Shown here piece by piece: positions 19,715 to 28,265 of a stretch of 46,126 bases of DNA. Location of the stretch: positions 1-46,126 of the forward strand of contig LJHX01000170.1 of NCBI GenBank assembly GCA_001295935.1, given 5' to 3'. The stretch comes from an alpha proteobacterium AAP81b. Lineage in GTDB: Bacteria > Pseudomonadota > Alphaproteobacteria > Sphingomonadales > Sphingomonadaceae. The notes beneath the pieces were generated by a model that worked only from the letters and a program-made list of their open reading frames with translations, was not told where the DNA came from and did not search any database. The position numbers were made by a program, and so were the translations under genes. The first letter of the stretch is position 1; the number at the start of each line of letters is the position of its first letter.

Positions 19715-20785
19715 TTACCGCCCGGTCTGGCCGCGGTGCATCAGCTTGGCGTCGGCGAGCACCAGTGCCACCATCGCTTCCATCACCGGCGCGGCGCGGA
19801 TGCCGACGCAAGGATCGTGGCGGCCCTTGGTGACGATGTCGGTGGCGTTGCCGTCGCGATCGATCGTCTCGACGGGCGTCAGGATCGACGACGTCGGTTT
19901 CAGCGCCATGCGGACGACGATCGGCTGCCCGGTGGAGATGCCGCCGGCGGTGCCGCCGCTGTGGTTGGCGAGGAATTCGGGGCCATCGATGCCGGGCCGC
20001 ATTCGGTCGGCATTGTCCTCGCCGCGCAACCGCGCGGCACTGAAGCCGTCGCCGATCTCGACACCCTTGACGGCGTTGATCCCCATGCAGGCAGCGGCGA
20101 GCTGGCTGTCGAGCTTCTGGTAGAGCGGCGACCCCCAACCGGCGGGGACGCCGGTCGCCACGCATTCGACGACGGCGCCGAGCGACGAGCCCGCCAGCCG
20201 CGCCGCGTCGAGCGCCTCGGCCCAGAGCGCCGCGGCGGTGGCATCGGGGCAGAAGAAGGGGTTGCGGTCGATTTCGGCGGCGTCGAAGCGGTCACGGTCG
20301 ATGGCGATGCCGCCGAGTTCGACGAGATAGGCACAGATGGCGACTTCGGGGATGACGGCCCGCGCCACCGCGCCCGCCGCCACGCGGCTGGCGGTCTCGC
20401 GCGCCGAGGAGCGCCCGCCGCCGCGCGGGTCGCGATGGCCGTATTTGGCGTCATAGGCATAATCGGCATGGCCGGGGCGATAGGCGCGGGCGACGTCGGA
20501 ATAGTCCTTGGAGCGCTGGTCGACATTCTCGATCATCAGGCTGATCGGTGTGCCGGTGGTGCGGCCCTCATGGACACCGGACAGGATACGGACCTGGTCG
20601 GGCTCCTGGCGCTGGGTGGTGAATTTCGACGTGCCGGGCCGGCGCTTGTCGAGCCAGGGCTGGATGTCGGCCTCCGACAGCGCCAGCCCCGGCGGGCAGC
20701 CATCGACGACGGCGCCGATGGCGGGACCGTGCGATTCACCCCAGGTGGTGAAGCGGAAGAGCTGGCCGAAGCTGTTGTGGGTCAC
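19715..20785 (-). CDS. aroC: chorismate synthase
   Basis: A 356-residue enzyme that converts EPSP to chorismate with reduced FMN, the last step of the shikimate pathway. Family signatures are '[20 protein letters not shown]', '[16 protein letters not shown]', '[20 protein letters not shown]' with '[18 protein letters not shown]', '[13 protein letters not shown]' and '[16 protein letters not shown]'. The GTG at 20785 gives the standard N-terminus (M)[11 protein letters not shown]; the longer open frame to 20938 would add a non-conserved leader inside the DUF2442 gene. It lies 7 bp after that gene, probably in the same operon. Confidence 0.97.
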   Translation of the reverse strand: MTHNSFGQLFRFTTWGESHGPAIGAVVDGCPPGLALSEADIQPWLDKRRPGTSKFTTQRQEPDQVRILSGVHEGRTTGTPISLMIENVDQRSKDYSDVARAYRPGHADYAYDAKYGHRDPRGGGRSSARETASRVAAGAVARAVIPEVAICAYLVELGGIAIDRDRFDAAEIDRNPFFCPDATAAALWAEALDAARLAGSSLGAVVECVATGVPAGWGSPLYQKLDSQLAAACMGINAVKGVEIGDGFSAARLRGEDNADRMRPGIDGPEFLANHSGGTAGGISTGQPIVVRMALKPTSSILTPVETIDRDGNATDIVTKGRHDPCVGIRAAPVMEAMVALVLADAKLMHRGQTGR

Positions 20786-20792
20786 GCGCTGA

Positions 20793-21134
20793 TTATGCCG
20801 CCTGCTGCAAGCGTTTTCGAAATTCCGCCATATATTTCGCCGTCCCGAACCGCCCGGCGAGCAGGCCGCCGACAGTGAAATCGGCATCGAGCTCATCCCA
20901 GTGCAGGCCATAGCCCGAAAGGATCTCGACGCGGGCAATCTGGTCGTCGGTCGCTTCGGTCAGCCCCTGCAGATGCCGCGCCGGCACCGAATAGGTGGCG
21001 CCGTTGGTCAAGGCGATGACCAACAGGCCCGTCGCGCGGTCGTACTCGGCCGCGCGGGCGTGCGGCTCTGTCTCGTAAACGATGCGACCCCGCTCGTTGG
21101 CGGCATCGATCTCTTCATCGGTCAAACTAGCCAT
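20793..21134 (-). CDS. DUF2442 domain protein
   Basis: A 113-residue protein whose C-terminal part ('[20 protein letters not shown]', '[20 protein letters not shown]') is the DUF2442 domain. This family is often encoded next to DUF4160 proteins in a two-gene arrangement reminiscent of toxin-antitoxin modules, and that partner overlaps it by 8 bp upstream here. The function is unproven. The pair interrupts the otherwise housekeeping fabI-aroC neighbourhood without breaking co-orientation. Confidence 0.85.
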   Translation of the reverse strand: MASLTDEEIDAANERGRIVYETEPHARAAEYDRATGLLVIALTNGATYSVPARHLQGLTEATDDQIARVEILSGYGLHWDELDADFTVGGLLAGRFGTAKYMAEFRKRLQQAA

Positions 21135-21357
21135 GGATGTTTGCCCAAGCGATCCCGAACTCGACGCTGTTCCGCCTTACAATATCGACTGCCCGATTGA
21201 CATCCCGCCGCTTGAGGTTGCGGCTCCAGATCAAGGTCACAGGCTCGATCTCGATCTTGGCGCTGCCGCCCTCGCCCTCGACATGCACATGCGCTGGCGG
21301 ATGCTCGTCGACGTAGATGATGAAGCGCAGGCCCGACTCGCGATGGATGACCGGCAT
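21127..21357 (-). CDS. DUF4160 domain protein
   Basis: A 76-residue protein with the DUF4160 pattern: 'RFIIYVDEHPPAHVHVEGEG' followed by 'AKIEIEP' and 'RDVNRAVDIVRRN'. The H-x-P-x-H-x-H segment is the family's best-conserved feature. Usually partnered with DUF2442, as here (8 bp overlap). A toxin-like role is suspected in the literature-level sense of guilt by association only. It starts 4 bp downstream of the fabI stop, so it appears to be part of that operon. Confidence 0.85.
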   Translation of the reverse strand: MPVIHRESGLRFIIYVDEHPPAHVHVEGEGGSAKIEIEPVTLIWSRNLKRRDVNRAVDIVRRNSVEFGIAWANIHG

Positions 21358-21361
21358 TGCC

Positions 21362-22165
21362 TCACGCCAGCGTCATGTCCGGAGCATCCTCGGCCTTCAT
21401 GCCAATGACGTTGTAGCCCGCGTCGACATGGTGGATCTCGCCCGTCACCCCCGAGGCGAGGTCGCTGAGCAGATAGAGCCCTGCCCCGCCGACATCGTCG
21501 ATGGTGACGTTGCGGCGCAGCGGCGAATTATACTCGTTCCACTTCATGATGTAGCGGAAGTCGCCGATGCCGCTCGCCGCCAGCGTCTTGATCGGCCCGG
21601 CGGAGATCGCGTTGACACGCACGCCCTGCGGCCCCAGGTCCATCGCCAGATACTTCACACTGGCTTCCAGCGCCGCCTTGGCTACCCCCATGACATTGTA
21701 ATGCGGGATGACCTTTTCGGCGCCATAATAGCTGAGCGTCAGCAAGGCGCCGCCGTTCGGCATCATCGCCGCGGCGCGCTGGGCGACGGCGGTGAAGCTG
21801 TAAACGCTGACGTTCATCGTCAGCGCGAAATTCGCCAGCGTCGTATCGACATAGCGGCCGCGCAGCTCGTTCTTGTCCGAAAAACCAATGGCATGGACGA
21901 GAAAGTCGATCGTCGGCCATTCCGCCGCCAGCCCGGCGAAACAGGCGTCGAGGCTTTCGGTCTCGGCAACATCGCAATCGAAGAGCCGCGCCACGCCGAG
22001 TTCCTCGGCCAGGGGCCGCACGCGCTTTTCCATCGCCGGGCCCTGATAGCTGAACGCCAGTTCGGCGCCCTGCCCCGCCAGCGCCCTGGCGATGCCCCAG
22101 GCCAGGCTGCGGTCGTTGGCAAGGCCCATGATCAGCCCGCGCTTGCCCGCCATCAATCCACTCAT
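21362..22165 (-). CDS. fabI: enoyl-ACP reductase (FabI)
   Basis: A 267-residue NADH-dependent enoyl-ACP reductase, the last reductive step of each fatty-acid elongation cycle and the target class of triclosan and isoniazid-like inhibitors. The divergent SDR nucleotide motif 'GLANDRSLAWGIARAL' and the Tyr156-x6-Lys163 catalytic pair ('YNVMGVAK'), plus 'LTLSYYGAEKVIPHYN' and 'RVNAISAGPIKTLAASGI', are FabI hallmarks. It sits away from the other fab genes, downstream of a yihY-like gene. Confidence 0.97.
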   Translation of the reverse strand: MSGLMAGKRGLIMGLANDRSLAWGIARALAGQGAELAFSYQGPAMEKRVRPLAEELGVARLFDCDVAETESLDACFAGLAAEWPTIDFLVHAIGFSDKNELRGRYVDTTLANFALTMNVSVYSFTAVAQRAAAMMPNGGALLTLSYYGAEKVIPHYNVMGVAKAALEASVKYLAMDLGPQGVRVNAISAGPIKTLAASGIGDFRYIMKWNEYNSPLRRNVTIDDVGGAGLYLLSDLASGVTGEIHHVDAGYNVIGMKAEDAPDMTLA

Positions 22166-22174
22166 CGGTCCCCG

Positions 22175-23062
22175 CTATCGCAAACTCGCCGCCAATGTCT
22201 TTAGCTGGCTTTCGCGCGCCTTGGCGAGAGCCGCGTTCAGATTGGCACCAACCACCAATGCCAGGCCGACGGCATAGAAGAACAGCATGGCGATGATGAC
22301 GCCGGCAAGGCTGCCATAGGTCAGCGTATAGCCGCCGACATAGCCGAGCAGCCGCGGCATCAGGGTCGTGGCACCGACCCAGACCAAAGTCACCACCGCC
22401 GCCCCCGGCCAGATCGGCGCGCGGGTGACGCGGAAGCGCCGCGGCGTCAGCACCGTGAAGACCGCCCAGAGCGAGGCAAAGATCACCGCCGGCGGCACGA
22501 CGCGCTCGGCGCCGAGCCCCGCCGCCAGCGACGGCGTGAAGGGCATCAGGCGCTCGACGAAGGTTTCGGCGCCCGCCAGCAGCACCTGGGTCGCCAGCGC
22601 GGCGAGCAGCGCCAGCACCGCGGTGAAGACCACGAGCAGCGAGCCGATCCGCGTCAGCCACGGCGCGGTCGACGCCGGCGCCGCATAGGCTTCGCGGATG
22701 ATGGCGCGGATGGTTTCGACAAAGCCCGAGATCGACCAGAGGGTGACGGCGATGCCGAGCGTCAGCACGCCGGAAGAGGCGCGGACATTGATGACTTCCT
22801 TGACCGGCCCACGCAGATTGTCGGCAACCTCGGGCGGCAGCGCATTCAAAAACACGATCGCGGCGCGCAGGCCATCCTCGGTGCGGCCGAGCGACCCCGC
22901 CACGGTAACGACGACGATGATGAAGGGAAACAGCGTCAGCAGCGACAGATAGGCGAGGTTGCCGGCATGGACGAAGCCCAGCCGCCAGACACCGGCAACG
23001 GTGTCGCTGAGTACCGCCCACAGGCGATGGTGGCGCTGCTTGAGGCGGTCGAGAAAGGTCAT
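22175..23062 (-). CDS. YihY/UPF0761 family inner-membrane protein
   Basis: A 295-residue polytopic membrane protein of the YihY (BrkB-like) family. Visible segments include 'LAYLSLLTLFPFIIVVVTVA', 'GVLTLGIAVTLWSISGFVET', 'AVLALLAALATQVLLAG', 'WPGAAVVTLVWVGATTLMP' and 'GVIIAMLFFYAVGLALVVGA', giving about six helices. The family was once linked to RNase BN, an assignment since corrected; its function is unknown. The ATG at 23062 (MTFLDRLKQ) is preferred over 23134, which would begin inside the dnaJ-like gene. It lies between the dnaJ-like gene and fabI. Confidence 0.88.
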   Translation of the reverse strand: MTFLDRLKQRHHRLWAVLSDTVAGVWRLGFVHAGNLAYLSLLTLFPFIIVVVTVAGSLGRTEDGLRAAIVFLNALPPEVADNLRGPVKEVINVRASSGVLTLGIAVTLWSISGFVETIRAIIREAYAAPASTAPWLTRIGSLLVVFTAVLALLAALATQVLLAGAETFVERLMPFTPSLAAGLGAERVVPPAVIFASLWAVFTVLTPRRFRVTRAPIWPGAAVVTLVWVGATTLMPRLLGYVGGYTLTYGSLAGVIIAMLFFYAVGLALVVGANLNAALAKARESQLKTLAASLR

Positions 23063-23081
23063 CCGCCCCGAACGCGCGAGA

Positions 23082-24017
23082 TCAGACGCCGAAACCGGCG
23101 CGGATGTTGCGGTCGTCGCGCCAACCGGCGACAAATTGCTGGAGTGCCGCGTCGGCCACAGGCAGGTCGATCATTACCGTGACGAGCTGATCCCCTCGGC
23201 TGCCGTCGGCGCGGGTGAAACCCCGGCCCTTGAGGCGGAACACCCGCCCCGAGGTCGTTCCCGGCGGGATCGTCAGCGTGACCGCGCCTTCGACCGTCGG
23301 CAGCCGCACCTTGGCGCCTTCGACGGCCTCGCCAAGCGTCAGCGGCAGGTCGAGGCGGACGTCGTCACCGTCGCGGCGGAACAGGCGGTGGCGGTCGATC
23401 TCGATCGTCACCAGCGCGTCGCCGGCGCCGCCGGGGCCCGCCTCGCCCTGGCCGGCCAGCTTGAGTTGCCGGCCACTTTCGACCCCGGCGGGGAGTTTCA
23501 GCTCGACCGTGCGGCCGGAGCGCAAGGTGACGCGCTGGGCTTTCAGCGTCGCCGCATCCTCGAAGGGCACCAGCAGGCGATAGGCGACATCGGCGCCCTT
23601 GGCCGGCGCGGCGCGGCCGCCGCCGCCGAAAGGCGAGCGGCCGCCGAAGAGTTCGGCGAAAAGATCCTCGGGGCCGCCGCCGGCACCGCCGCGGCCGTTG
23701 CCGAAATCGAAGCCCGCCGCGCCCGGGCGGGCGCCGAAGGGGCTGCCGCCGGGGCCGGCGCCGCCGCGAAAACCGCCGCCAAAGGGCGAGGTCGGGTTGC
23801 CGTCGGCGTCGATTTCGCCGCGATCGAAGCGGGCTTTCTTGTCGGCGTCCGACAGAAGCTCATAGGCCGAATTGGCTTCCTTGAAGCGTTCGAGTGCCTT
23901 GGCATTGTCGGCATTGCGGTCGGGGTGGTTTTCCTTGGCAAGGCGGCGGTAGGCCTTTTTGATGTCGGCCTCGCTCGCCCCGCGGGCGACACCCAGTACC
24001 GTATAGGGATCGCGCAT
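23082..24017 (-). CDS. DnaJ-class (type II, CbpA-like) co-chaperone
   Basis: A 311-residue J-domain protein that stimulates DnaK ATPase and delivers substrates. The J domain (residues 1-70) begins MRDPYTVLGVARGASEADIK and has the essential HPD tripeptide. A long Gly/Phe-rich linker follows, then the C-terminal substrate-binding domains ('LKLPAGVESGRQLKLAGQGE', 'LTIPPGTTSGRVFRLKGRGF'). There is no zinc-finger, so it is the CbpA/DjlA-independent class II type, not canonical DnaJ. ATG 24017 gives the family N-terminus; an ATG two codons upstream (24023) is also possible. Confidence 0.92.
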   Translation of the reverse strand: MRDPYTVLGVARGASEADIKKAYRRLAKENHPDRNADNAKALERFKEANSAYELLSDADKKARFDRGEIDADGNPTSPFGGGFRGGAGPGGSPFGARPGAAGFDFGNGRGGAGGGPEDLFAELFGGRSPFGGGGRAAPAKGADVAYRLLVPFEDAATLKAQRVTLRSGRTVELKLPAGVESGRQLKLAGQGEAGPGGAGDALVTIEIDRHRLFRRDGDDVRLDLPLTLGEAVEGAKVRLPTVEGAVTLTIPPGTTSGRVFRLKGRGFTRADGSRGDQLVTVMIDLPVADAALQQFVAGWRDDRNIRAGFGV

Positions 24018-24048
24018 TCTCATCCTGTCCTTGGCTTGGACGTGCGGT

Positions 24049-24097
24049 CCTGCGTGGACACGCAGGGTTGCCACTCACCGGGTTGCAAATGTGCAAC
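24049..24097. promoter_or_regulatory. two palindromes in the dnaJ-like / nuclease divergent region
   Basis: CCTGCGTG-GA-CACGCAGG (24049-24066) is a perfect 8-bp inverted repeat, and GTTGCA-AATG-TGCAAC (24082-24097) a perfect 6-bp one. Both lie in the 161-bp gap between two divergent genes and are good candidates for transcription-factor sites. The regulator is unknown. Confidence 0.4.
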
Positions 24098-24178
24098 AGC
24101 CGCCGTTCGTGCAAGGGGACGATAGGCCGGCGCGGTCGATGCCGCCAGTCCGTCACATTGCGGCGGCAGGATGGCGGC

Positions 24179-25039
24179 ATGATCCTCCGCCTGCTCCTCG
24201 CCATCGTCCTGCTGCTGCCTGCCCCGGCGCTGGCCTGGGGTGACTATGCCCATCGCCTGACAGCGCGCATCGCGACATCGCAGCTGGCGCCGGCGGCGCG
24301 CGCCGAAGTCCGCCGCATCCTGGCGCGCGGGCGCGCGGTCAACACGCCGACCTGCCGGCTGGCGAGCCTCGAGGACGCGTCGGTCTGGCCCGATTGCATC
24401 CGCGGCGACCCCGATCGCTTCACCTTCAGCTTCGCCTGGCATTATCAGAACATCAGCGTCTGCCGGCCTTTCGAAATCGGCGCCAATTGCCCCGACGGCA
24501 ATTGCGTGACGGCGCAGATCCCGCGCCAGCTGCGTATCCTCGCCGACCGCCGCGCCTCGGCGCGGGCGCGGGCGCGGGCGCAGGCGCTGGCGCTGGCGTT
24601 CGTGGTGCATTTCGTCGGCGACATGCACCAGCCGCTGCACATCGGCGACAAGGGCGATCGCGGCGGCAACGATGCCCACGCCGCCTATGGCGCCAAGGAC
24701 CCGCCGCGGATGAACCTTCACCGCGCCTGGGACAGCGATCTTGCCGAACGCGCGCTGACCGACCCGCCGGCGGTGGCCCCGCAGACGATCGCGCCGGCGC
24801 AGCGCCGCGCCTGGGCGGCCGGTGACGTGCCCGCCTGGGCGCGCGAGAGCTGGGACTTGTCGCGGACCGTCGTTTACCCGCGTGCGCAGGGCATCAGCGA
24901 CGGCTGCGCCGGGCCGACGACCGGCCGCGCGCCCTTGGACGCTGCCTATCTCGCGGCGGCGCGCGAGCCGATCCGCACCCGCGTTGCCCAGGCCGGTACC
25001 CGCCTCGCCATGCTTCTCAACCGCGCGCTGGCGCGTTAG
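24179..25039 (+). CDS. S1/P1-family secreted nuclease
   Basis: A 286-residue zinc-dependent nuclease of the S1/P1 family, which degrades single-stranded nucleic acids and may remove 3'-phosphates. The signal peptide (residues 1-19, ending PALA) leaves Trp20 as the mature N-terminus; that Trp is a zinc ligand in the family. Other ligands are expected in 'GDYAHR', 'WHYQNI', 'VVHFVGDMHQPLHIGDKGDR' and 'NLHRAWDS', all present. Two Cys pairs may form disulfides. The ATG at 24179 is chosen because it opens on the signal peptide. Confidence 0.92.
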   Translation: MILRLLLAIVLLLPAPALAWGDYAHRLTARIATSQLAPAARAEVRRILARGRAVNTPTCRLASLEDASVWPDCIRGDPDRFTFSFAWHYQNISVCRPFEIGANCPDGNCVTAQIPRQLRILADRRASARARARAQALALAFVVHFVGDMHQPLHIGDKGDRGGNDAHAAYGAKDPPRMNLHRAWDSDLAERALTDPPAVAPQTIAPAQRRAWAAGDVPAWARESWDLSRTVVYPRAQGISDGCAGPTTGRAPLDAAYLAAAREPIRTRVAQAGTRLAMLLNRALAR

Positions 25040-25069
25040 CGTCGCGGGCAACGCGGCAAGGGAATTCAG

Positions 25070-25972
25070 ATGCGCCTCGATGACGAAGAGGAAAGCAGCA
25101 ACATCGAACAGGGCGGCAGCGGCGGTGGCGGCTTCGGCCTGCCATTCGGTGGTGGCGGCGGCCTCGGCTTCGGCGGCGGCCGCCTCGGCTGCGGCGGCAT
25201 CGTCATCCTGGTCGTGCTGGCGCTGGTCTTCGGCATCAACCCATTGACGCTCCTTGGCGGCGGCGGCGGCGGCCTGCCGGTGCCGACCCAGCAGATCGGC
25301 CAGCCGCAAGCCGAGCCCGGCGCGGCGCCCGGCACGCGCTCGCCAACCGACCGCTTCGTCGCCAAGGTGCTGCGCACCACCGAGAAGACCTGGGGGCGCA
25401 TCTTCCCGGCCGAAGTCGGCAGCGCCTATCAGGAGCCGCGGCTGGTGCTGTTCCAGGGCGGCGTCCGCTCGGCGTGCGGCGCGGCGGAATCGGCGATGGG
25501 GCCCTTCTATTGCCCCGGTGACCGCAAGGTCTATCTCGACACCAGCTTCTTCGACGATCTCAACCGCCGCTTCGGCGCGCCGGGCGATTTCGCCGCCGCC
25601 TATGTGATCGGCCATGAAGTCGGCCATCACGTCCAGACCCTGTTGGGCATTTCCGACAGGGTCCAGGCGGCGCAATCGCGCGCCTCGCGCACCGAGGGCA
25701 ATGCCATCCAGGTCAAGATGGAGTTGCAGGCCGACTGCCTCGCCGGCGTCTGGGCGAACGACAACAAGGAATTGCTCGACCCCGGCGACATCGATGAGGC
25801 GCTGACCGCGGCGGCGGCGATCGGCGACGATACGCTCCAGAAGGCGGCGCAGGGCACGGTCGTTCCCGAAAGCTTCACCCATGGCTCGTCGGCGCAGCGC
25901 CAGCGCTGGTTCCGCCGCGGCTATGACGGCGGTACCATCGCCAGCTGCGACACCTTCGCGGGCGGGGTGTAG
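25070..25972 (+). CDS. membrane-anchored zinc metallopeptidase (YpfJ/KPN_02809 family)
   Basis: A 300-residue putative neutral zinc metallopeptidase. The N-terminal region is short and Gly-rich, followed by a transmembrane segment ('GGIVILVVLALVFGINPL'). The catalytic domain has HEVGH (residues 182-186) with a third ligand likely in 'ELQADCLAGVW', and family features 'VFQGGVRSACGAAESAMGPF' type stretch (here 'LFQGGVRSACGAAESAMG') and 'FCPGDRKVYLD' type stretch (here 'YCPGDRKVYLDTSFFDDL'). The substrate is unknown. It follows the S1/P1 nuclease by 30 bp on the same strand. Confidence 0.9.
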   Translation: MRLDDEEESSNIEQGGSGGGGFGLPFGGGGGLGFGGGRLGCGGIVILVVLALVFGINPLTLLGGGGGGLPVPTQQIGQPQAEPGAAPGTRSPTDRFVAKVLRTTEKTWGRIFPAEVGSAYQEPRLVLFQGGVRSACGAAESAMGPFYCPGDRKVYLDTSFFDDLNRRFGAPGDFAAAYVIGHEVGHHVQTLLGISDRVQAAQSRASRTEGNAIQVKMELQADCLAGVWANDNKELLDPGDIDEALTAAAAIGDDTLQKAAQGTVVPESFTHGSSAQRQRWFRRGYDGGTIASCDTFAGGV

Positions 25973-25976
25973 CGCT

Positions 25977-26537
25977 TTACGAGCCCTTTTTCCTGTCGAC
26001 GATCCGCATCGTGCCGGTGCTGCCGGTGTCGGTGGCGGCGAGCGTCAGGGTGAAATCGTCGCCATCGTCGGTCTTGCCGGTCAGCGTTTCACCGGCGCGC
26101 GCCGCGGTAATCTTTTTTTCGGCGAACTGGCGTTCGTACCAATCGGCGACCGTCGCGGGGGCCGCGGGCGCCGCAAAGGCGAAGGTGACGACGCCGCGTT
26201 CCTCATCACCGCCGCCGTTGACGTTGAGCGACCGCACCCTGGCGCCAGGATAGAGCCCGACGCCGCCGATCTCCATCTTGGCGTCCTTCATGATTTCGGT
26301 GGGCAGGGTGATCTGCGCGCCGATGCCGCCCGGCAGGTTGAGCGCCACGCGCCCCTTGCCGTCGGCGCTGTCGACTTCGAGGACGTTTCCGGCGACCGCC
26401 GCCTTGCCCTCTTGCTTGTCGCTGTCGAGGTCGATCGTCACGCCGCCGTCGCGCTCGGCGCGTTCGCGCTCGGACTTGTCGCTGCCACCGCATCCCGCGA
26501 CGAGCAGGACGATCGGCAGAACCATCAGAAGGCGCAT
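25977..26537 (-). CDS. predicted lipoprotein
   Basis: A 186-residue protein with a lipobox (LVAGC, lipidated Cys16) after a short hydrophobic signal. The mature part begins with a charged linker ('GGSDKSERERAERDGG') and ends with a domain of predicted beta strands. No known family is recognised with confidence. The ATG at 26537 is chosen for the lipobox; the frame is open to 26939 as a shadow of the DUF808 gene. It ends 4 bp from the convergent metallopeptidase gene. Confidence 0.75.
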   Translation of the reverse strand: MRLLMVLPIVLLVAGCGGSDKSERERAERDGGVTIDLDSDKQEGKAAVAGNVLEVDSADGKGRVALNLPGGIGAQITLPTEIMKDAKMEIGGVGLYPGARVRSLNVNGGGDEERGVVTFAFAAPAAPATVADWYERQFAEKKITAARAGETLTGKTDDGDDFTLTLAATDTGSTGTMRIVDRKKGS

Positions 26538-26555
26538 CGTTGGGCTCCAGACTGT

Positions 26556-26573
26556 GTATTGCTCAGCTAATAC
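26556..26573. promoter_or_regulatory. inverted repeat upstream of the lipoprotein gene
   Basis: GTATT-GCTCAGCT-AATAC lies 19 bp before the lipoprotein start and is AT-richer than its surroundings, as expected for a promoter/operator. The arms are only 5 bp, so the call is weak. Confidence 0.3.
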
Positions 26574-26592
26574 GCAAAAAGACCTGATCGCG

Positions 26593-27525
26593 TCAATGCT
26601 TGCCGCGCGGCACCAGATGCAGCACCGCGACGATTGCCGCGCCGAGTGCCAGCCCGACCAGCCCCGACCCCGCCGCATAGACCAGCCATTCGATGAAGCC
26701 CGCCGCTGCCGGCAGCGCCGCCGCGGCGGCATGCGACCATTCATGCAGGCTGTGGCCCGGCTCGGCGACGCCATATTCCTCGAGGCCATGGACGACGATA
26801 CCGCCGCCGACCCACAGCATCGCCGCGGTGCCGAGCCCCGCCAGGAACTTGAGGAACGGCGGCATCCCCGCCACCAGCGCCCGGCCGACGACGCGCACGA
26901 CGCCCATGCCGCTGGTCGCCAGCCGCAGCCCGACATCATCGGCCTTCACGATCAGCGCGACGGCGCCATAGACCATCGCCGTGATGCCCAGGCCGACGAT
27001 GACCAGCACCACCGCCTGCTCGACCATCGGCACCTCGGCGACGCTGGCGAGCGAAATCGCCATGATCTCGCCCGACAGGATGAGATCGGTGCGGATCGCC
27101 CCGCCCACCATCTGCTTCTCGATCTCCTCGGGAGTACCGCCGACCGCGTCGTCATCGCCGCCGGCATGCGGCGCGACCAGCTCCCACAGCTTTTCAGCGG
27201 CTTCGAAACACAGAAAAGCGCCGCCCGCCATCAGCAGCGGCGTGATCGCCCAGGGCGCCAGCCAGCTCAACAGCAGCGCCGCCGGCAGCAGGATGATCAG
27301 CTTGTTGCGCAGGCTGCCGAGCGCGATCTTGCCGACGATCGGCAGCTCGCGCGCCGGCGCAAAGCCGGTCAGGTAGCGCGGCGTCACCGCGGCATCGTCG
27401 ATGACGACGCCCGCCGCCTTGGCGCTCGCCTTGGCGGCAGCGGCGGCGGTGTCGTCGAGGCTGGCGGCGGCCACCTTGGCGATCGCCGCGACATCGTCGA
27501 GCAGCGCGAAAAGTCCCGAAGCCAT
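26593..27525 (-). CDS. DUF808 family inner-membrane protein (YedI-like)
   Basis: A 310-residue protein of the DUF808 family. The N-terminus 'MASGLFALLDDVAAIAKVAA' and 'DDTAAAAAKASAKAAGVVID' and the hydrophobic segments 'LIILLPAALLLSWLAPWAIT', 'EVPMVEQAVVLVIVGLGITA' and 'GSGLVGLALGAAIVAVLHLV' match that family, whose function is unknown. The ATG at 27525 overlaps the stop of the upstream cysteine-cluster gene (ATGA), so the two are translationally coupled, which puts DUF808 in the same operon as YkgJ-type genes. Confidence 0.88.
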   Translation of the reverse strand: MASGLFALLDDVAAIAKVAAASLDDTAAAAAKASAKAAGVVIDDAAVTPRYLTGFAPARELPIVGKIALGSLRNKLIILLPAALLLSWLAPWAITPLLMAGGAFLCFEAAEKLWELVAPHAGGDDDAVGGTPEEIEKQMVGGAIRTDLILSGEIMAISLASVAEVPMVEQAVVLVIVGLGITAMVYGAVALIVKADDVGLRLATSGMGVVRVVGRALVAGMPPFLKFLAGLGTAAMLWVGGGIVVHGLEEYGVAEPGHSLHEWSHAAAAALPAAAGFIEWLVYAAGSGLVGLALGAAIVAVLHLVPRGKH

Positions 27526-28265
27526 CAATGCACCCCCAAACGTGCGTCGCGCACCAGCGCGTCAACCGCCGCCAGCATCGCCGGTTGCGGCGCGTCGGCG
27601 GGGCCGGCGAACCTCGCCAGCGGATCGGCGCCGGCATACCATGCCGCCTCCAGCCCCGGATCGGCGATCGCCGCCGCCAGCGCCGGCGCCAGCGCATAGC
27701 CGCCGACCGGCAGCGCCAGCGCGCGCTGCGCCGCCCACAGCGCCATGATCGCCCAGGCGTTGGTATCGACAAAGGGCTGCGGCCAGGTGCCCGGCGCGCC
27801 GCCCGCGGCAAAGGCACGGTCACAGGCGCGCGCGTCGACGGATACGAACATCCGGCAGGCAAAGGGCCGAATGGGGTGGATCGTGCAGGCGCGATCGGCG
27901 CCGAGCAGCGGACAGGCCTGACCGACGCGCCTTTCGGCAGCCCCCGTCAGCCCCGCCGGCGGTCGCCCCCGCAAGGCGCGGGCCAGCGCGAAGACCTCGA
28001 CAGCGTGAACGCTGACATGCTGGGTGCAGCAGGCAGCGCAGCCCCTGGCGCAGGCGAGGCCCTTCGACGCCGGCTCGCGCGCCATGCTGCGCGCCGCGAG
28101 CTCGCGCAGCAGCGCCACCAGCGCGTCGCCCGCCGCCGGCGACTTCAGCGCCAGCAGCCGCCAAGCGTAGCGCGCCACCGCCTGCAATTCGTCGGGACGG
28201 AAGCCGCCGACGCCGCCGCGGGCAACGACGTCTCGCACCGGCGCGGGCGGCGGCGGGGTTTTCAC
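27525..28265 (-). CDS. YkgJ-family cysteine-cluster protein, paralogue 1
   Basis: A 246-residue protein with the C-x3-C-x2-C-C signature of the YkgJ family (Cys72, 76, 79, 80: CARGCAACC) and a second Cys set (118, 127, 137, 148) in 'CPLLGADRACTIHPIRPFAC'. The family is annotated as putative zinc- or iron-chelating; activity is unproven. The C-terminus carries DPGLEAAWYAGADP, a motif shared with the other two paralogues nearby. Its start overlaps the stop of paralogue 2 and its stop overlaps the DUF808 start, so all three are tightly coupled. Confidence 0.85.
   Translation of the reverse strand: MKTPPPPAPVRDVVARGGVGGFRPDELQAVARYAWRLLALKSPAAGDALVALLRELAARSMAREPASKGLACARGCAACCTQHVSVHAVEVFALARALRGRPPAGLTGAAERRVGQACPLLGADRACTIHPIRPFACRMFVSVDARACDRAFAAGGAPGTWPQPFVDTNAWAIMALWAAQRALALPVGGYALAPALAAAIADPGLEAAWYAGADPLARFAGPADAPQPAMLAAVDALVRDARLGVH

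Noticed and set aside
24550-24600. Run of GCG/GGC triplets in the nuclease gene looking like a tandem repeat
   Set aside because: Explained by an Ala/Arg-rich helix (ARARARAQALALA) within the coding frame.
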